A DNA stretch of 64,000 nt from Candidatus Melainabacteria bacterium RIFCSPHIGHO2_02_FULL_34_12. GTDB taxonomy: Bacteria; Cyanobacteriota; Vampirovibrionia; 2-02-FULL-35-15. The translations under genes and the position numbers were made by a program. The stretch lies in contig MFRM01000020.1 in the NCBI GenBank assembly GCA_001784555.1, positions 24,000-87,999 on the forward strand, read 5' to 3'. The notes under the pieces were generated by a model, which was not told the origin of the DNA, searched no databases, and was given only the letters and a program-made list of their open reading frames with translations. The first letter of the stretch is position 1, and every line of letters starts with the position of its first letter. Shown in pieces: positions 53,712 through 62,116 of the stretch.

Positions 53712-54680
53712 ATGCCAACTGAACAAGAAATATTAAATCTTATTCGAAAAATTACTCCAGATTCGAAGAAATATCTTCATGACGACGCAGCCATTATTGA
53801 AAATAATTTAGTTCTTACTACTGATACTCTTGTTGAAAACACACACTTTACACTAAAGACGTATACGCCAGAAGAAATTGGGTGGAAGGCACTGGCTGTG
53901 AATCTAAGTGATATAGCTGCTATGGGAGGAAAACCACTCTATGCATTGGTTTCACTGTCTCTTCCCGGAAAGATTAGTTTGCAGTGGATTAAAAATCTTT
54001 ATAAAGGAATAAACTCCTGTGCAAAAAAATATAAGACAAAAATTATTGGTGGTAACCTTGCCAGATCTATAGAAATCAATATAACGATAATGGTGATAGG
54101 CAAAGTAAGGGCAGGTCTTGCACCTGCTCTTAGATCAAATGCTAAACCAGGAGATCTGGTTTTTGCGACTGGTACATTTGGGGATAGTGCTCTTGGTTTT
54201 AATGTCATTGCGAGGAGGCTCAAAGAGCTGACGAAGCAATCTCGACCGGGCTTGCATAAAATGATCGGGATTGCTTCGTCGGGCAAAGCCCTTCTCGCAA
54301 TGACACATAAAAAACCTATACCTCAAATTGAAAAAGGAGTAAAAATTGCAAAAAGCTGTAAACGAGTTGCATTAATGGATACCAGTGATGGACTTGCTAA
54401 TTGTCTGATACAAATTGCAAATGAAAGCAAGGTAAAAATAATTTTAGATGAAGAAAAAATACCGCTTTCAAAAAATGTAACAGTAAATTTAGCTTTGTAC
54501 GGCGGTGAAGATTATCAGTTAATAGGTACAGCATCAATTAATGAAATAAAAAAAATTAAGAAAATTAAAGGAATTCACATTATAGGCAAAGTATTAAAAG
54601 GTAAAGGTGCATTTTTAAAACAAAGAAATAGCAAGCTTGTTAAACTTGATCTGAAAAAATCCTATGAACACTTCAAATGA
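53712..54680 (+). CDS. thiL: Thiamine-monophosphate kinase
   Basis: 322 aa. The family segments are present: HDDAAII near the N-terminus, TTDTLVENTHFT, KALAVNLSDIAAMGGKP, AKPGDLVFATGTFGDSALGF and ALMDTSDGLANCL. It phosphorylates thiamine monophosphate to thiamine diphosphate. Two palindromic repeats are embedded in frame: 54106-54132 (nine codons, VRAGLAPAL region) and 54203-54305 (about 34 codons right after GDSALGF). The second occupies a loop between the GDSALG and TSDGL motifs, which is about 15 residues longer than in E. coli ThiL. The frame is intact. The next gene overlaps by 17 nt. Confidence 0.92.
   Translation: MPTEQEILNLIRKITPDSKKYLHDDAAIIENNLVLTTDTLVENTHFTLKTYTPEEIGWKALAVNLSDIAAMGGKPLYALVSLSLPGKISLQWIKNLYKGINSCAKKYKTKIIGGNLARSIEINITIMVIGKVRAGLAPALRSNAKPGDLVFATGTFGDSALGFNVIARRLKELTKQSRPGLHKMIGIASSGKALLAMTHKKPIPQIEKGVKIAKSCKRVALMDTSDGLANCLIQIANESKVKIILDEEKIPLSKNVTVNLALYGGEDYQLIGTASINEIKKIKKIKGIHIIGKVLKGKGAFLKQRNSKLVKLDLKKSYEHFK
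54106..54132. repeat. 27-nt palindrome inside thiL, GTAGGGGC-like family
   Basis: TAAGGGCAGGT (54106-54116) and ACCTGCTCTTA (54122-54132), 11-bp arms with one G-T pair and a 5-nt loop. Length is 27 nt, nine codons, read through in the thiL frame. Confidence 0.72.
54203..54305. repeat. Palindromic element in frame inside thiL (GTCATTGCGAG family)
   Basis: Ends TGTCATTGCGAG (54203-54214) and CTCGCAATGACA (54294-54305), inner pair GACGAAGCAATC/GATTGCTTCGTC. It matches the family of the intergenic copy at 30579 and the copy inside mnmG. It encodes a segment including ARRLKELTKQSRPG and GIASSGKALLAMT without stops. Confidence 0.88.
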
Positions 54681-56289
54681 AAACATAGCTGCAATAGATA
54701 TTGGATCTAATTCTTTTCATATTATTGTTGTTCAGATTAATCCAGAAACACAGTCATTTAAGGTTTTAGACAGGCTTAGAGAAACTGTTAGGCTTGGTAC
54801 CTTTCATGAACCAAAAATAAAAAAAGAATTAAGCCAGGAAGACATGAAACGTGGTTTTGAAACACTGAAGAGATTTAAAAAATTAGCAGAAGGACATCAT
54901 GTAACAGAAATATTTGCATCAGCTACCAGTGCAGTTAGGGAAGCATCAAACGGAAGAGAATGGCTTTTAAAAATAAGGAGTGAACTGGGCATAGATGCAC
55001 ATGTAATTTCCGGTGTGGAAGAAGCCAGATTAATTTATCTTGGGGTGCTTTCTGCAACTGAACTCCAGGGAAGAAAAATTGGCATTGTGGATATTGGCGG
55101 AGGCAGCACAGAAATTATAATAGGAGACGAGCAGTTTATTTATCACCTATCCAGTACAAAAGTTGGAGCAGTAAGACTTACAGAAAAAGATTTAAAAGAT
55201 GAGACTGATTTACCTCAGAAAATTGAATTTATGGAGAATCATATAGAAGGTCTCCTGTCCACCAAAATCCAGCAGATTAAAGAAATCGGAGGTTTTGATT
55301 TTCTGGTAGGCACATCAGGGACTATTCAAACCATAGCAAACATTGATTATAGAATGCATAATTTTACTGACTCTGATAATTCTCCTACCTTAAATCAGTA
55401 CAGAATTACCTATGATTCTGTATGTTCAATAATTGACAAAATGATGACAACTCCAAAAGAAAAAAGGGCTGATAGTTTTGATATTAGTAAAAACCGTGCA
55501 GAAATTATACTTGCAGGTGCCATCACATTAAAAGTTGTAATGAAAAACTTAAATACTACTGAAATATTTTACTGTGACAGGGCACTTAGAGAAGGACTAA
55601 TAATTGATAAGTTGCTTCAAAAAGGAATAATCAAGGATAGATTGCAATATCAACAAACAATAAGACAAAGAAGTGTAATTGAACTTGCAAGCAAATACCA
55701 TTTCTTAAAAGATCATGCTTTGCATGTTAAAAAATTAAGCTCAAGAATTTTTGATCAAACTAAAGGTTTGTTGCATTCTTATGGTGATAAAGAAAAAGAA
55801 CTTATGGAAGCAGCTGCAATACTGCATGACATTGGTTCACTTGTTACACATAATGATCATCATAAACACTCTTATTATTTGATAAGACATAGTGGTCTTT
55901 TGGGATTTAATGATGAAGAGGTAGAATTAATTGCAAATATTGCTAGGTATCACAGGCAGAGTAATCCAAAAGACAATCACCCGAATTTCCAGAATTTGCC
56001 AAGAGAACATAAAAAAATGGTTAAAGAACTTAGCTCATTCCTGCGAATAGCAGAAGGTTTGGACAAAGGACATAAATGTGCTATAAATGATATTGAAATT
56101 ATAGTTAATTTAAACCAGAAGAAATTAAGATGTAAGCTAAAAAGTAATTTTGAAAATTATGACTGTGCATTAGAAAAATGGTCAGCAACAGGAAAAAGTA
56201 AAGAGTTTAAAAAGGAGTTCGGAGTAGATATTGATTTCATGCTTGACAAAAAGAAAAAGTCGCCAGCTAATTTACATGTTTGCCAATAA
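54664..56289 (+). CDS. ppx: Exopolyphosphatase/guanosine pentaphosphate phosphohydrolase (Ppx/GppA)
   Basis: 541 aa. The ASKHA fold is shown by IAAIDIGSNSFHIIVVQ near the start, the SATSAVREASNG segment, VDIGGGSTEIIIGD, and VGTSGTIQTIANI. A C-terminal HD-like domain (AAILHDIGSLVTH, NIARYHRQ) matches the long Ppx form. It degrades polyphosphate or pppGpp from the end; which one is not distinguishable here. The start lies 17 nt inside thiL, so translation is probably coupled. Confidence 0.9.
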   Translation: MNTSNENIAAIDIGSNSFHIIVVQINPETQSFKVLDRLRETVRLGTFHEPKIKKELSQEDMKRGFETLKRFKKLAEGHHVTEIFASATSAVREASNGREWLLKIRSELGIDAHVISGVEEARLIYLGVLSATELQGRKIGIVDIGGGSTEIIIGDEQFIYHLSSTKVGAVRLTEKDLKDETDLPQKIEFMENHIEGLLSTKIQQIKEIGGFDFLVGTSGTIQTIANIDYRMHNFTDSDNSPTLNQYRITYDSVCSIIDKMMTTPKEKRADSFDISKNRAEIILAGAITLKVVMKNLNTTEIFYCDRALREGLIIDKLLQKGIIKDRLQYQQTIRQRSVIELASKYHFLKDHALHVKKLSSRIFDQTKGLLHSYGDKEKELMEAAAILHDIGSLVTHNDHHKHSYYLIRHSGLLGFNDEEVELIANIARYHRQSNPKDNHPNFQNLPREHKKMVKELSSFLRIAEGLDKGHKCAINDIEIIVNLNQKKLRCKLKSNFENYDCALEKWSATGKSKEFKKEFGVDIDFMLDKKKKSPANLHVCQ

Positions 56290-56381
56290 AGTTTTAAGAA
56301 AATTAAAATATTAAATTAATGATGATAGGTCTACAATTTCTATCATTAATAACAAAGAGCTTCGAGCTCCAAATTTGCTTT

Positions 56382-56465
56382 GCCGAAGTGGTGAAATTGG
56401 CAAACACACTACGTTCAGGGCGTAGCGGGCGCAAGCCCTTGCGGGTTCAACTCCCGCCTTTGGCA
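56382..56465 (+). tRNA. tRNA-Leu (anticodon CAG)
   Basis: 84 nt class II tRNA. Acceptor GCCGAAG pairs with CTTTGGC, the anticodon arm is CTACG-TTCAGGG-CGTAG with CAG in the loop, a long variable arm follows (GCGGGCGCAAGCCCTT region), and the T arm GCGGG-TTCAACT-CCCGC is perfect. The CCA end is not encoded, consistent with a CCA-adding enzyme gene in this window. Confidence 0.95.
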
Positions 56466-56520
56466 ATTCTAGAGGATCAGAGCATCAGAGATCAGGGGAT
56501 TAGAAAGAAAGGAGAAAATT

Positions 56521-57084
56521 TTGGTTAGATTTGAACGATTTGAAAGGAAGCCCTATAGGGAGATTCCAAATATAAATGAGAGGATTCGTGCCAGGGAAGT
56601 CAGATTAATTTCTGAGACAGGCGAGATGTTAGGTGTTATGCCTACCATGCAGGCAGTGAAGATTGCAAAAGAAAAAGGCTATGACCTTGTAGTAGTAAGC
56701 AGTGGAGAACAACAAACTCCTGTAGCAAAAATTATGGACTACGGGAAATTTAAATTTGAAACTGAAAAGAAAGCCCGTGGAGCCAGAAAAAAACAACGTG
56801 TGATTGATGTAAAAGAAATTAAAATGGGTTATAAAATTGACAAGCATGACTATTTAGTACATGTAAAAAAGGCTGAAAAGTTTTTAAGTCAGGATGGAGA
56901 CAAAGTTAAAGTAACTGTTGTGCTCAGAGGAAGAGAAATGGAACATAAGTATCTTGCAATAGAACTTATTAAACGTTTTGTCGATGATACTGCACAGTGG
57001 GGACTACCTGAAAAACTACCTAAAATGGAAGGTAAAATGGCACTGGTAATATTAAATCCTCTGCCGCATCCGAATAAAAAATAA
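56521..57084 (+). CDS. infC: Translation initiation factor IF-3
   Basis: 187 aa. NERIRAREVRLISETGEMLGVM, KIMDYGKFKFE, KHDYLVHVKKAEKFL and VVLRGREMEHKYLA are typical IF-3 segments. No ATG is present at the start. TTG at 56521 follows AAAGGAG by 6 nt and is preferred; the ATT directly before it (56518) is in frame and would mimic the AUU start of E. coli infC, which makes IF-3 autoregulate its own translation. Rare starts are a feature of this gene family. It heads infC-rpmI-rplT, which controls ribosome subunit joining and two large-subunit proteins. Confidence 0.95.
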   Translation: MVRFERFERKPYREIPNINERIRAREVRLISETGEMLGVMPTMQAVKIAKEKGYDLVVVSSGEQQTPVAKIMDYGKFKFETEKKARGARKKQRVIDVKEIKMGYKIDKHDYLVHVKKAEKFLSQDGDKVKVTVVLRGREMEHKYLAIELIKRFVDDTAQWGLPEKLPKMEGKMALVILNPLPHPNKK

Positions 57085-57091
57085 AATTTCT

Positions 57092-57119
57092 GTAAGGACG
57101 CAATTAATTGCGTCTCTAC
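57092..57119. repeat. Short palindrome, GTAGAGACG family, between infC and rpmI
   Basis: GTAAGGACGCAATT pairs with AATTGCGTCTCTAC (57092-57119) with one mismatch and one wobble pair. It sits 7 nt after infC and 33 nt before rpmI, inside the ribosomal-protein operon. Confidence 0.75.
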
Positions 57120-57152
57120 GATTAATGTATTGTATAATAAATTTTCTTCAAT

Positions 57153-57365
57153 ATGCCGAAATTACATACAAATCATGCTGCAAAAAAACGCTTTAAGATT
57201 ACAAAGAGCGGAAAAGTATTGGCCAAAGGTGGCGGTAAACAACACATAAATGAACATATGTCTTCAAGAAAAAAAAGACATATAAGAACCCCTAAATTTC
57301 AGGTGCCTGAGCAGTTGGTTGAGCATATAAAAAATCAATTACCCTATATAAAATACGCCAGATAA
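57153..57365 (+). CDS. rpmI: 50S ribosomal protein L35
   Basis: 70 aa, normal length and very basic. MPKLHTNHAAKKRFKIT, GGKQHINEHMSSRKKRHIR and the C-terminal IKNQLPYIKYAR are typical. It lies in the conserved infC-rpmI-rplT order and is flanked on both sides by palindromic repeats. Confidence 0.95.
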   Translation: MPKLHTNHAAKKRFKITKSGKVLAKGGGKQHINEHMSSRKKRHIRTPKFQVPEQLVEHIKNQLPYIKYAR

Positions 57366-57376
57366 GGAAAAATATG

Positions 57377-57402
57377 TAGGGGCTTGCTGCAGCAAGCCCT
57401 TA
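57377..57402. repeat. Short palindrome, GTAGGGGC family, between rpmI and rplT
   Basis: TAGGGGCTTGCTG pairs with CAGCAAGCCCTTA (57377-57402), 13 bp centred on CTGCAG with one wobble pair. It lies between rpmI and rplT. Confidence 0.8.
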
Positions 57403-57446
57403 AACGAAAATAAACCATCCGATCAACAAACAGGAGATAACGATAA

Positions 57447-57794
57447 ATGAGAGTAAAACGCGGAAGAGCCACACGGAAAAGACATAAAAAAGTTTTAAAA
57501 GCAGCTAAAGGTTTTGTCGGCTCAAAGAGTAAACTCTTTAAATCAGCAAACCAAGCTGTAATGAAAGCCTGGAAATATGCATACAGACACAGAAGACAAA
57601 AGAAGAGAGATTTCAGGGCACTTTGGATAACTAGAATTAATGCAGCGTGCAGAGAATTAGGACTGACTTACAGTAAGTTTATTAATGCGCTAAATAAATC
57701 AAATATAAAATTAAATAGAAAAATTCTGGCAGATCTTGCAGTAACTGATAAAGATGCATTTAAACAATTAGTCTCACAGGTAAAAGCTGCCTAA
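57447..57794 (+). CDS. rplT: 50S ribosomal protein L20
   Basis: 115 aa, normal length. [40 protein letters not shown] and [17 protein letters not shown] are hallmark L20 segments. It binds 23S rRNA early in assembly and in some bacteria represses the rpmI-rplT mRNA. A good GGAG precedes the ATG. It is the last gene of the operon and converges on a small membrane-protein gene. Confidence 0.97.
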   Translation: MRVKRGRATRKRHKKVLKAAKGFVGSKSKLFKSANQAVMKAWKYAYRHRRQKKRDFRALWITRINAACRELGLTYSKFINALNKSNIKLNRKILADLAVTDKDAFKQLVSQVKAA

Positions 57795-57803
57795 GTTACT
57801 TTT

Positions 57804-57938
57804 TTACTTAGCTTTCTTATCTCTTTTTTCAAATCTTTGTGGACCCCACATTAGAATAAAAGCAACTGGAACCAATAAAGCAGTAATCATTATTACAGCA
57901 AATAATATAAATTCTGGAGTTTCATTAATTTCAGACAT
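57804..57938 (-). CDS. 44-aa single-span membrane protein
   Basis: 44 aa, ATG at 57938 with AAAAGGAG 8 nt upstream, overlapping the end of the preceding gene's region. An acidic N-terminus (MSEINETPEF) precedes one hydrophobic helix (ILFAVIMITALLVPVAFIL), then MWGPQRFEKRDKK. Topology suggests N-out/C-in. The size and layout recall small subunits of membrane complexes, but no family is recognised. Confidence 0.7.
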   Translation of the reverse strand: MSEINETPEFILFAVIMITALLVPVAFILMWGPQRFEKRDKKAK

Positions 57939-57942
57939 TAGT

Positions 57943-58182
57943 TTATCTCCTTTTGTACAATATATCACGCCCTGCTTCAATTAAATAAAGACCACATATA
58001 AAAGAGATTAAACAAGAAATGAAATATATAGAACCCCAAATTAACATAAACTTAGTAAAGATATAAATTGGATCCATAAAAATATGTCCTAAAGGCGTCA
58101 TCAAAGCAAAGCCACTAATATTAAACGTCCATGCTCTGTAATCTCTTTCTTTTTCAAGATTATTGAAATGTTCATTTTGCAT
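57943..58182 (-). CDS. 79-aa two-span membrane protein
   Basis: 79 aa from the ATG at 58182; an in-frame TTG at 58191 adds three residues. A polar N-terminus (NLEKERDYRAWTF) precedes two hydrophobic stretches (about residues 25-48 and 49-68), ending in RDILYKRR. The stop lies 4 nt before the 44-aa gene, whose ribosome binding site is inside this gene, so both are co-translated and may form one complex. No family recognised. Confidence 0.65.
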   Translation of the reverse strand: MQNEHFNNLEKERDYRAWTFNISGFALMTPLGHIFMDPIYIFTKFMLIWGSIYFISCLISFICGLYLIEAGRDILYKRR

Positions 58183-58294
58183 AAAAAGCAATTTATCATA
58201 AAGGTAATAAAAAATCTGTAACCGACGGTTACATTTAAAATTTTTAACAAGACTTTATTCTCTTGATACTTTAGGTTACATATTAATGCAACTG

Positions 58295-59399
58295 TTATAA
58301 AGAGTGCTTTAAATACTCATAAATAAAATCATCCAGATCGCCATCCAGTACTCTTTGGGGATCTCTGGTTTCATGTTTTGTTCTGGCATCTTTTACACGT
58401 CCTTCATCCAGAACATAGGATCTAATTGCATTTCCAAATGTAGCCTGAACAATATCACCTTTTAATTTTTGTAATTTTGCTTCATGTTCTTCCTGCATTT
58501 TTGAGAAAAGTTTACTGCGAAGAATTTCCATGGCTTTTTCTTTATTTTGAAGCTGGCTTCTTTCCTGATCGCATCTGACTACAATTCCGCTTGGAATATG
58601 TCTTATTCTTACTGCAGTTTCTACTTTGTTTACGTTTTGTCCGCCAGCACCGCCTGATCTCATTGTGTCTATTTCCAGCTCTTCTGGTTTTATTTCAACT
58701 TTTTTTTCAAGCTCTGGTATAACTGGTGTCACTTCTAATCCTGCAAAACTTGTCTGCCTGCTGTCTTTGCCTGATTTATATGGTGACTTGCGTACGAGGC
58801 GGTGAACTCCTTTTTCAGCTCTAAGATATCCAAAAGCATAAGGACCAGTTATCTTAAATGTAGCACTTTTAATTCCTGCAACTTCTCCGTCAGATCTTTC
58901 AAGTACTTCAAACTTAAAGTTATGAAACATCTCAGCCCATCTCTCGTACATTCGTAAAATCATTTCTGCCCAGTCCTGGGCATCGGTCCCGCCGGCTCCG
59001 GCATTAATGGAGACGATGGCATCACAGCTGTCATATTCTCCATTTAAGAGCTGTTCCGTTTTACTTATATTAAGTTCTTTTTCTAGTTTTGTAATTTCAA
59101 TATCAATTTCAGAGAGAATATTTTCTTCTTCTTCTCTTATAGCCAGGTTAAATAGGTCATTTAATTCAGAAACTTTGTTTGACCAGTTTAAAAATTTTTC
59201 TTTTTTGTTTTTTAGTAAACTAAACTCACTGCTTTTTTTTGCTGCTTCTTGCGGGTTATTCCATGTATCAGGCTTAGCAAGTTCTTCTTCAAGATTTTTT
59301 ATTTCTAAATCAATCTTATTTAAATCAAAGCAACCCCCTTATGGATTGCCAGGTGTTGTTTAAGCTATTAAGTTTAATTTGTAATTCTTGTGTGTCCAT
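58295..59399 (-). CDS. prfB: Peptide chain release factor 2, made by programmed +1 frameshift
   Basis: 367 aa after frameshifting. Frame 0 runs from the ATG at 59399 for 24 codons to an in-frame TGA (59325-59327); the +1 frame continues with [20 protein letters not shown] to the stop at 58295. The E. coli-like site is present (see regulatory entry). The catalytic [16 protein letters not shown] and the C-terminal [17 protein letters not shown]-like end ([16 protein letters not shown]) are typical. The stop-codon-recognition tripeptide that is SPF in RF2 reads SPY here (VRKSPYKSG). It reads UAA and UGA; the UGA at the shift site makes expression self-regulating. Confidence 0.95.
59325..59339 (-). 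promoter_or_regulatory. prfB: prfB programmed +1 frameshift site
   Basis: On the minus strand: AGGGGG (internal Shine-Dalgarno), a 3-nt spacer TTG, then CTT TGA. Spacing and slippery CUU-UGA are the same as in E. coli prfB. Slow reading of UGA when RF2 is scarce shifts the ribosome to continue RF2. Confidence 0.95.
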
Positions 59400-59473
59400 A
59401 AATTAGCTGTTAACTTTTAGCAGAACAAAATAAATATATCATATTAATATTCTGTCAGGTAGTTTACTCAGTA

Positions 59474-59578
59474 CTCATTCATTGTGGGTGGCACCGAAAA
59501 GGGAGGCGTCCAGCCCGAGGAACCCTATGACGAAGGGCTGGAGGGTACCTGCAGGTGACAGGACCCACAGTGAATGAG
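59474..59578 (+). repeat. Structured multi-hairpin element, copy B
   Basis: 105 nt between the prfB start and the acylase stop, opposite in orientation to copy A. Outer stem CTCATTCATTGTGGGT with ACCCACAGTGAATGAG (16 bp, one G-T). Inside: GGCACC...GGCGTC, CAGCCC...GGGCTG with a loop starting GAGGAAC and ending GACGAA, and GAGGGTACCTGCAGG...ACAGG. Stem sequences differ from copy A by paired changes while loops are conserved. Confidence 0.88.
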
Positions 59579-59590
59579 ATACGTAAATCA

Positions 59591-62071
59591 TCATTCCGGT
59601 AATAAAATTAATGTATCTTTCGAATTTTGAGTAATAAGACCTTCATCATAAACAAACGGAATATCATTATTTTCAAGCCAGCCTTTGGTTTGATCCCTGT
59701 AATATTTACTTCCAAGCTGGGCTGAAGTGCCAAGAGGGATCTGGACATGAGCATTATTTAAATCGTTTAAATCAATAACTACTCTGGCTGATGGTCCCCA
59801 TACCACTTTTAAATTATTATTTGTACCAAAAGCACTTATAGTATCTCTGTCTCCGCCTACTTTCATGGGGCCTGCATTTGTAAGTGAGCCAATGAATGAA
59901 AAAGCTTTGCTGAAGGGGTGTTGAATAGTTAAAGTATGATAAGTTCCCCATTGCCATTTAGAAGGATCCTCAGTTTTTGTGATTTGTTTTATTTCTTTAA
60001 CTGCATCTGAAAGAGAAAGCAAAAGCAGAGAGTCATAATTTTTTATTCCTTCTGGCAGCCAGAATTTATCCTCAGTTATTAAAATTCTTATTAATGCCAA
60101 ACTATTAGCTCTCCATTCTTTTAAATAATCTTTTGAAAGATTTATGCCAAGCTTGTTTGACAGAATCTTAGTAAGCAGATTTTCATAAGTTTTTTCAAAA
60201 ATTAAAGCCTCAGGACTGTCAGCAGTTAATTTAAAATCCCATTTATTTAACAGCTGAATTACAGGCAGTAAATCTTTATTTGACATCTTTGAGTTATAGT
60301 ATGCTTCCAGAATCTGAACAGTCAGGTAATTTGCTACCCAGCTGTAAAGATCTTTTTGCATTTCTTTAGTTTCATCTATATCTATGCTTTTAGCATGGGA
60401 AAGAAGGGTGCTTACTCTTCCAGCACGAAATGGAGAAAGAAAATTATTTCCAAGATCGTATTTATAATCAGGGCTTACGACTTTATTATTTGCACTGACC
60501 AGATATCCAGTCTGTGGATTATAAGCATGCGGCAATTCATCAAATGGAATATTACCAACCCAGTACTTATCGCATGTAAATCCTGCTACAGGAAGATTTC
60601 CTGAAATACCCACTCTATGTGGAATAAATCCAACAGCCTGATAACCGATATTTCCTTCTTTATCTACATAATGAAAACTAAGAGTTGATCCGTTGTAAGT
60701 TCTTAAATCATTTCTAAATTCTTCCCAGTTACTCACCATGTTTAAGTTCCATATTGAATTTACTGAGTCACTGTTTTTTACATCAGTGATGCTCCACTTA
60801 AGTGCAAGTGCTGACTTACCGTTGTGATCTAAGATTGGTCCACATTTTGTAACAATGGTCTTATGAAGATAAGGTTTTTTTTGATTTTTGACTTTTATTT
60901 CTGATTTTATTATTTTTGCTTTTTCCCAGCCATTTTCTACTTTGCAATAAGGGGATTTGTCTTTTTTAATTTCACCTATAAATAAATCCTGTACATCAGC
61001 AGATAAGCTTGTAATTCCCCATGCGACTTTGCTGTTATGTCCGATAAGAATGCCAGGTATTCCTGGAATACTTAGCCCAAGAAAATTTATATTATTTGTT
61101 TTGTCTACCAAATGTATTGGATACCAGAAACTTGGATTTGCTAGTTCCATATGGGGATCATTTGCAAGTATAGGATTATTATTTTTATTTTGCCCCACTA
61201 CCCAGCAATTCGAACCCCAGTTAAAGCCTTCCCATCTGTCAGAACCGTTTCTTAAAAAGTCTGCAGCTTCTATTATTGTTTTTTTAATTTTAAAATAAGG
61301 AGAAGCAATTAATTTCTTGAATGCAACATCTTGTCTTATGTTTTTCCATCTTTGCAGAAGATTTGGTTTCTTTAAAATATACTCGTCAAATACAAGATAT
61401 TTTTTTGCATCGTAATTTATTATAGGATTGCCGGGAAAATCTTGCTCAAAAAGTTCTTCTGCTCTTTCAATTGGTATTTTACTGAATATTTTCTGCCTTA
61501 TCAGATCAAGTTGCCAGCTTGTATCTGTTACTTCTGCAATTTGTTTAAATATCAAGATTGAATCAATTGGCTCCCATGGCTTAGGCCTGTAATTTAATAC
61601 TTTAAATTCAAGGGGTAAATTATGTTTGTGTTTCTCAATGTATGCAGTAACTCCTTCACTGTAGTACTTAAGTAGTTCGAGGCTTTCTTTGCTTGAATTG
61701 TTCAGTTCGTTTTTTGCACTTTCAATTAAACCGATGTCGCGGCTGAATTTGTCTCTAATCAGTCCTTTTTTACCTAGAATCTCTGCAAGCTCTCCTTTAG
61801 CTGCGCGTCTTGTAATATCCAGCTGGAACAATCTGTCCTGTGCTGTTAAATAACCTTGTGTAAAAACAAGATCATGCAGGTTATTAGCGTATACATGAGG
61901 TCTGCCGTGATTATCAAAATAAATAGAAACCTTATCTTTTAAATTATGTAATTCAAGCTTGCCATTTCGATTTGGTTGACTGATAAATATGTAGCAGGAT
62001 GTAATTATTACAAATAATGAAAAGCCTGTTACAAGGCCCGTAATTATAAGTAAATTTAAATGTTTTTTCAT
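59591..62071 (-). CDS. Penicillin acylase-family Ntn hydrolase (exported)
   Basis: 826 aa. An N-terminal signal or anchor (about residues 7-30) is followed by the alpha part (VSIYFDNHGRPHVYANN, QGYLTAQDRLFQLDITRRAAKGELAEI). The new N-terminus of the beta chain would be Ser287 in WGSNCWVVG, the nucleophile after self-cleavage. Downstream NPILANDPHMELANPSFWYP and the Asn-containing RVVIDLNDLNNAH segment fit the family. Members split amides such as acyl-homoserine lactones, penicillins or lipopeptides; the natural substrate here is unknown. Confidence 0.9.
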   Translation of the reverse strand: MKKHLNLLIITGLVTGFSLFVIITSCYIFISQPNRNGKLELHNLKDKVSIYFDNHGRPHVYANNLHDLVFTQGYLTAQDRLFQLDITRRAAKGELAEILGKKGLIRDKFSRDIGLIESAKNELNNSSKESLELLKYYSEGVTAYIEKHKHNLPLEFKVLNYRPKPWEPIDSILIFKQIAEVTDTSWQLDLIRQKIFSKIPIERAEELFEQDFPGNPIINYDAKKYLVFDEYILKKPNLLQRWKNIRQDVAFKKLIASPYFKIKKTIIEAADFLRNGSDRWEGFNWGSNCWVVGQNKNNNPILANDPHMELANPSFWYPIHLVDKTNNINFLGLSIPGIPGILIGHNSKVAWGITSLSADVQDLFIGEIKKDKSPYCKVENGWEKAKIIKSEIKVKNQKKPYLHKTIVTKCGPILDHNGKSALALKWSITDVKNSDSVNSIWNLNMVSNWEEFRNDLRTYNGSTLSFHYVDKEGNIGYQAVGFIPHRVGISGNLPVAGFTCDKYWVGNIPFDELPHAYNPQTGYLVSANNKVVSPDYKYDLGNNFLSPFRAGRVSTLLSHAKSIDIDETKEMQKDLYSWVANYLTVQILEAYYNSKMSNKDLLPVIQLLNKWDFKLTADSPEALIFEKTYENLLTKILSNKLGINLSKDYLKEWRANSLALIRILITEDKFWLPEGIKNYDSLLLLSLSDAVKEIKQITKTEDPSKWQWGTYHTLTIQHPFSKAFSFIGSLTNAGPMKVGGDRDTISAFGTNNNLKVVWGPSARVVIDLNDLNNAHVQIPLGTSAQLGSKYYRDQTKGWLENNDIPFVYDEGLITQNSKDTLILLPE

Positions 62072-62116
62072 TTTTTTCTGTGGTTTGATTTAAGATATTC
62101 AGAGGAAGATTGATAA

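Noticed and set aside
56319-56528. 69-aa frame across the ppx-infC gap
   Set aside because: It runs through the tRNA-Leu gene and has no ribosome binding site or domain.
58295-58963. Reading prfB as a 222-aa truncated protein
   Set aside because: The rest is present in the other frame behind an E. coli-type +1 frameshift site, giving a full 367-aa RF2.
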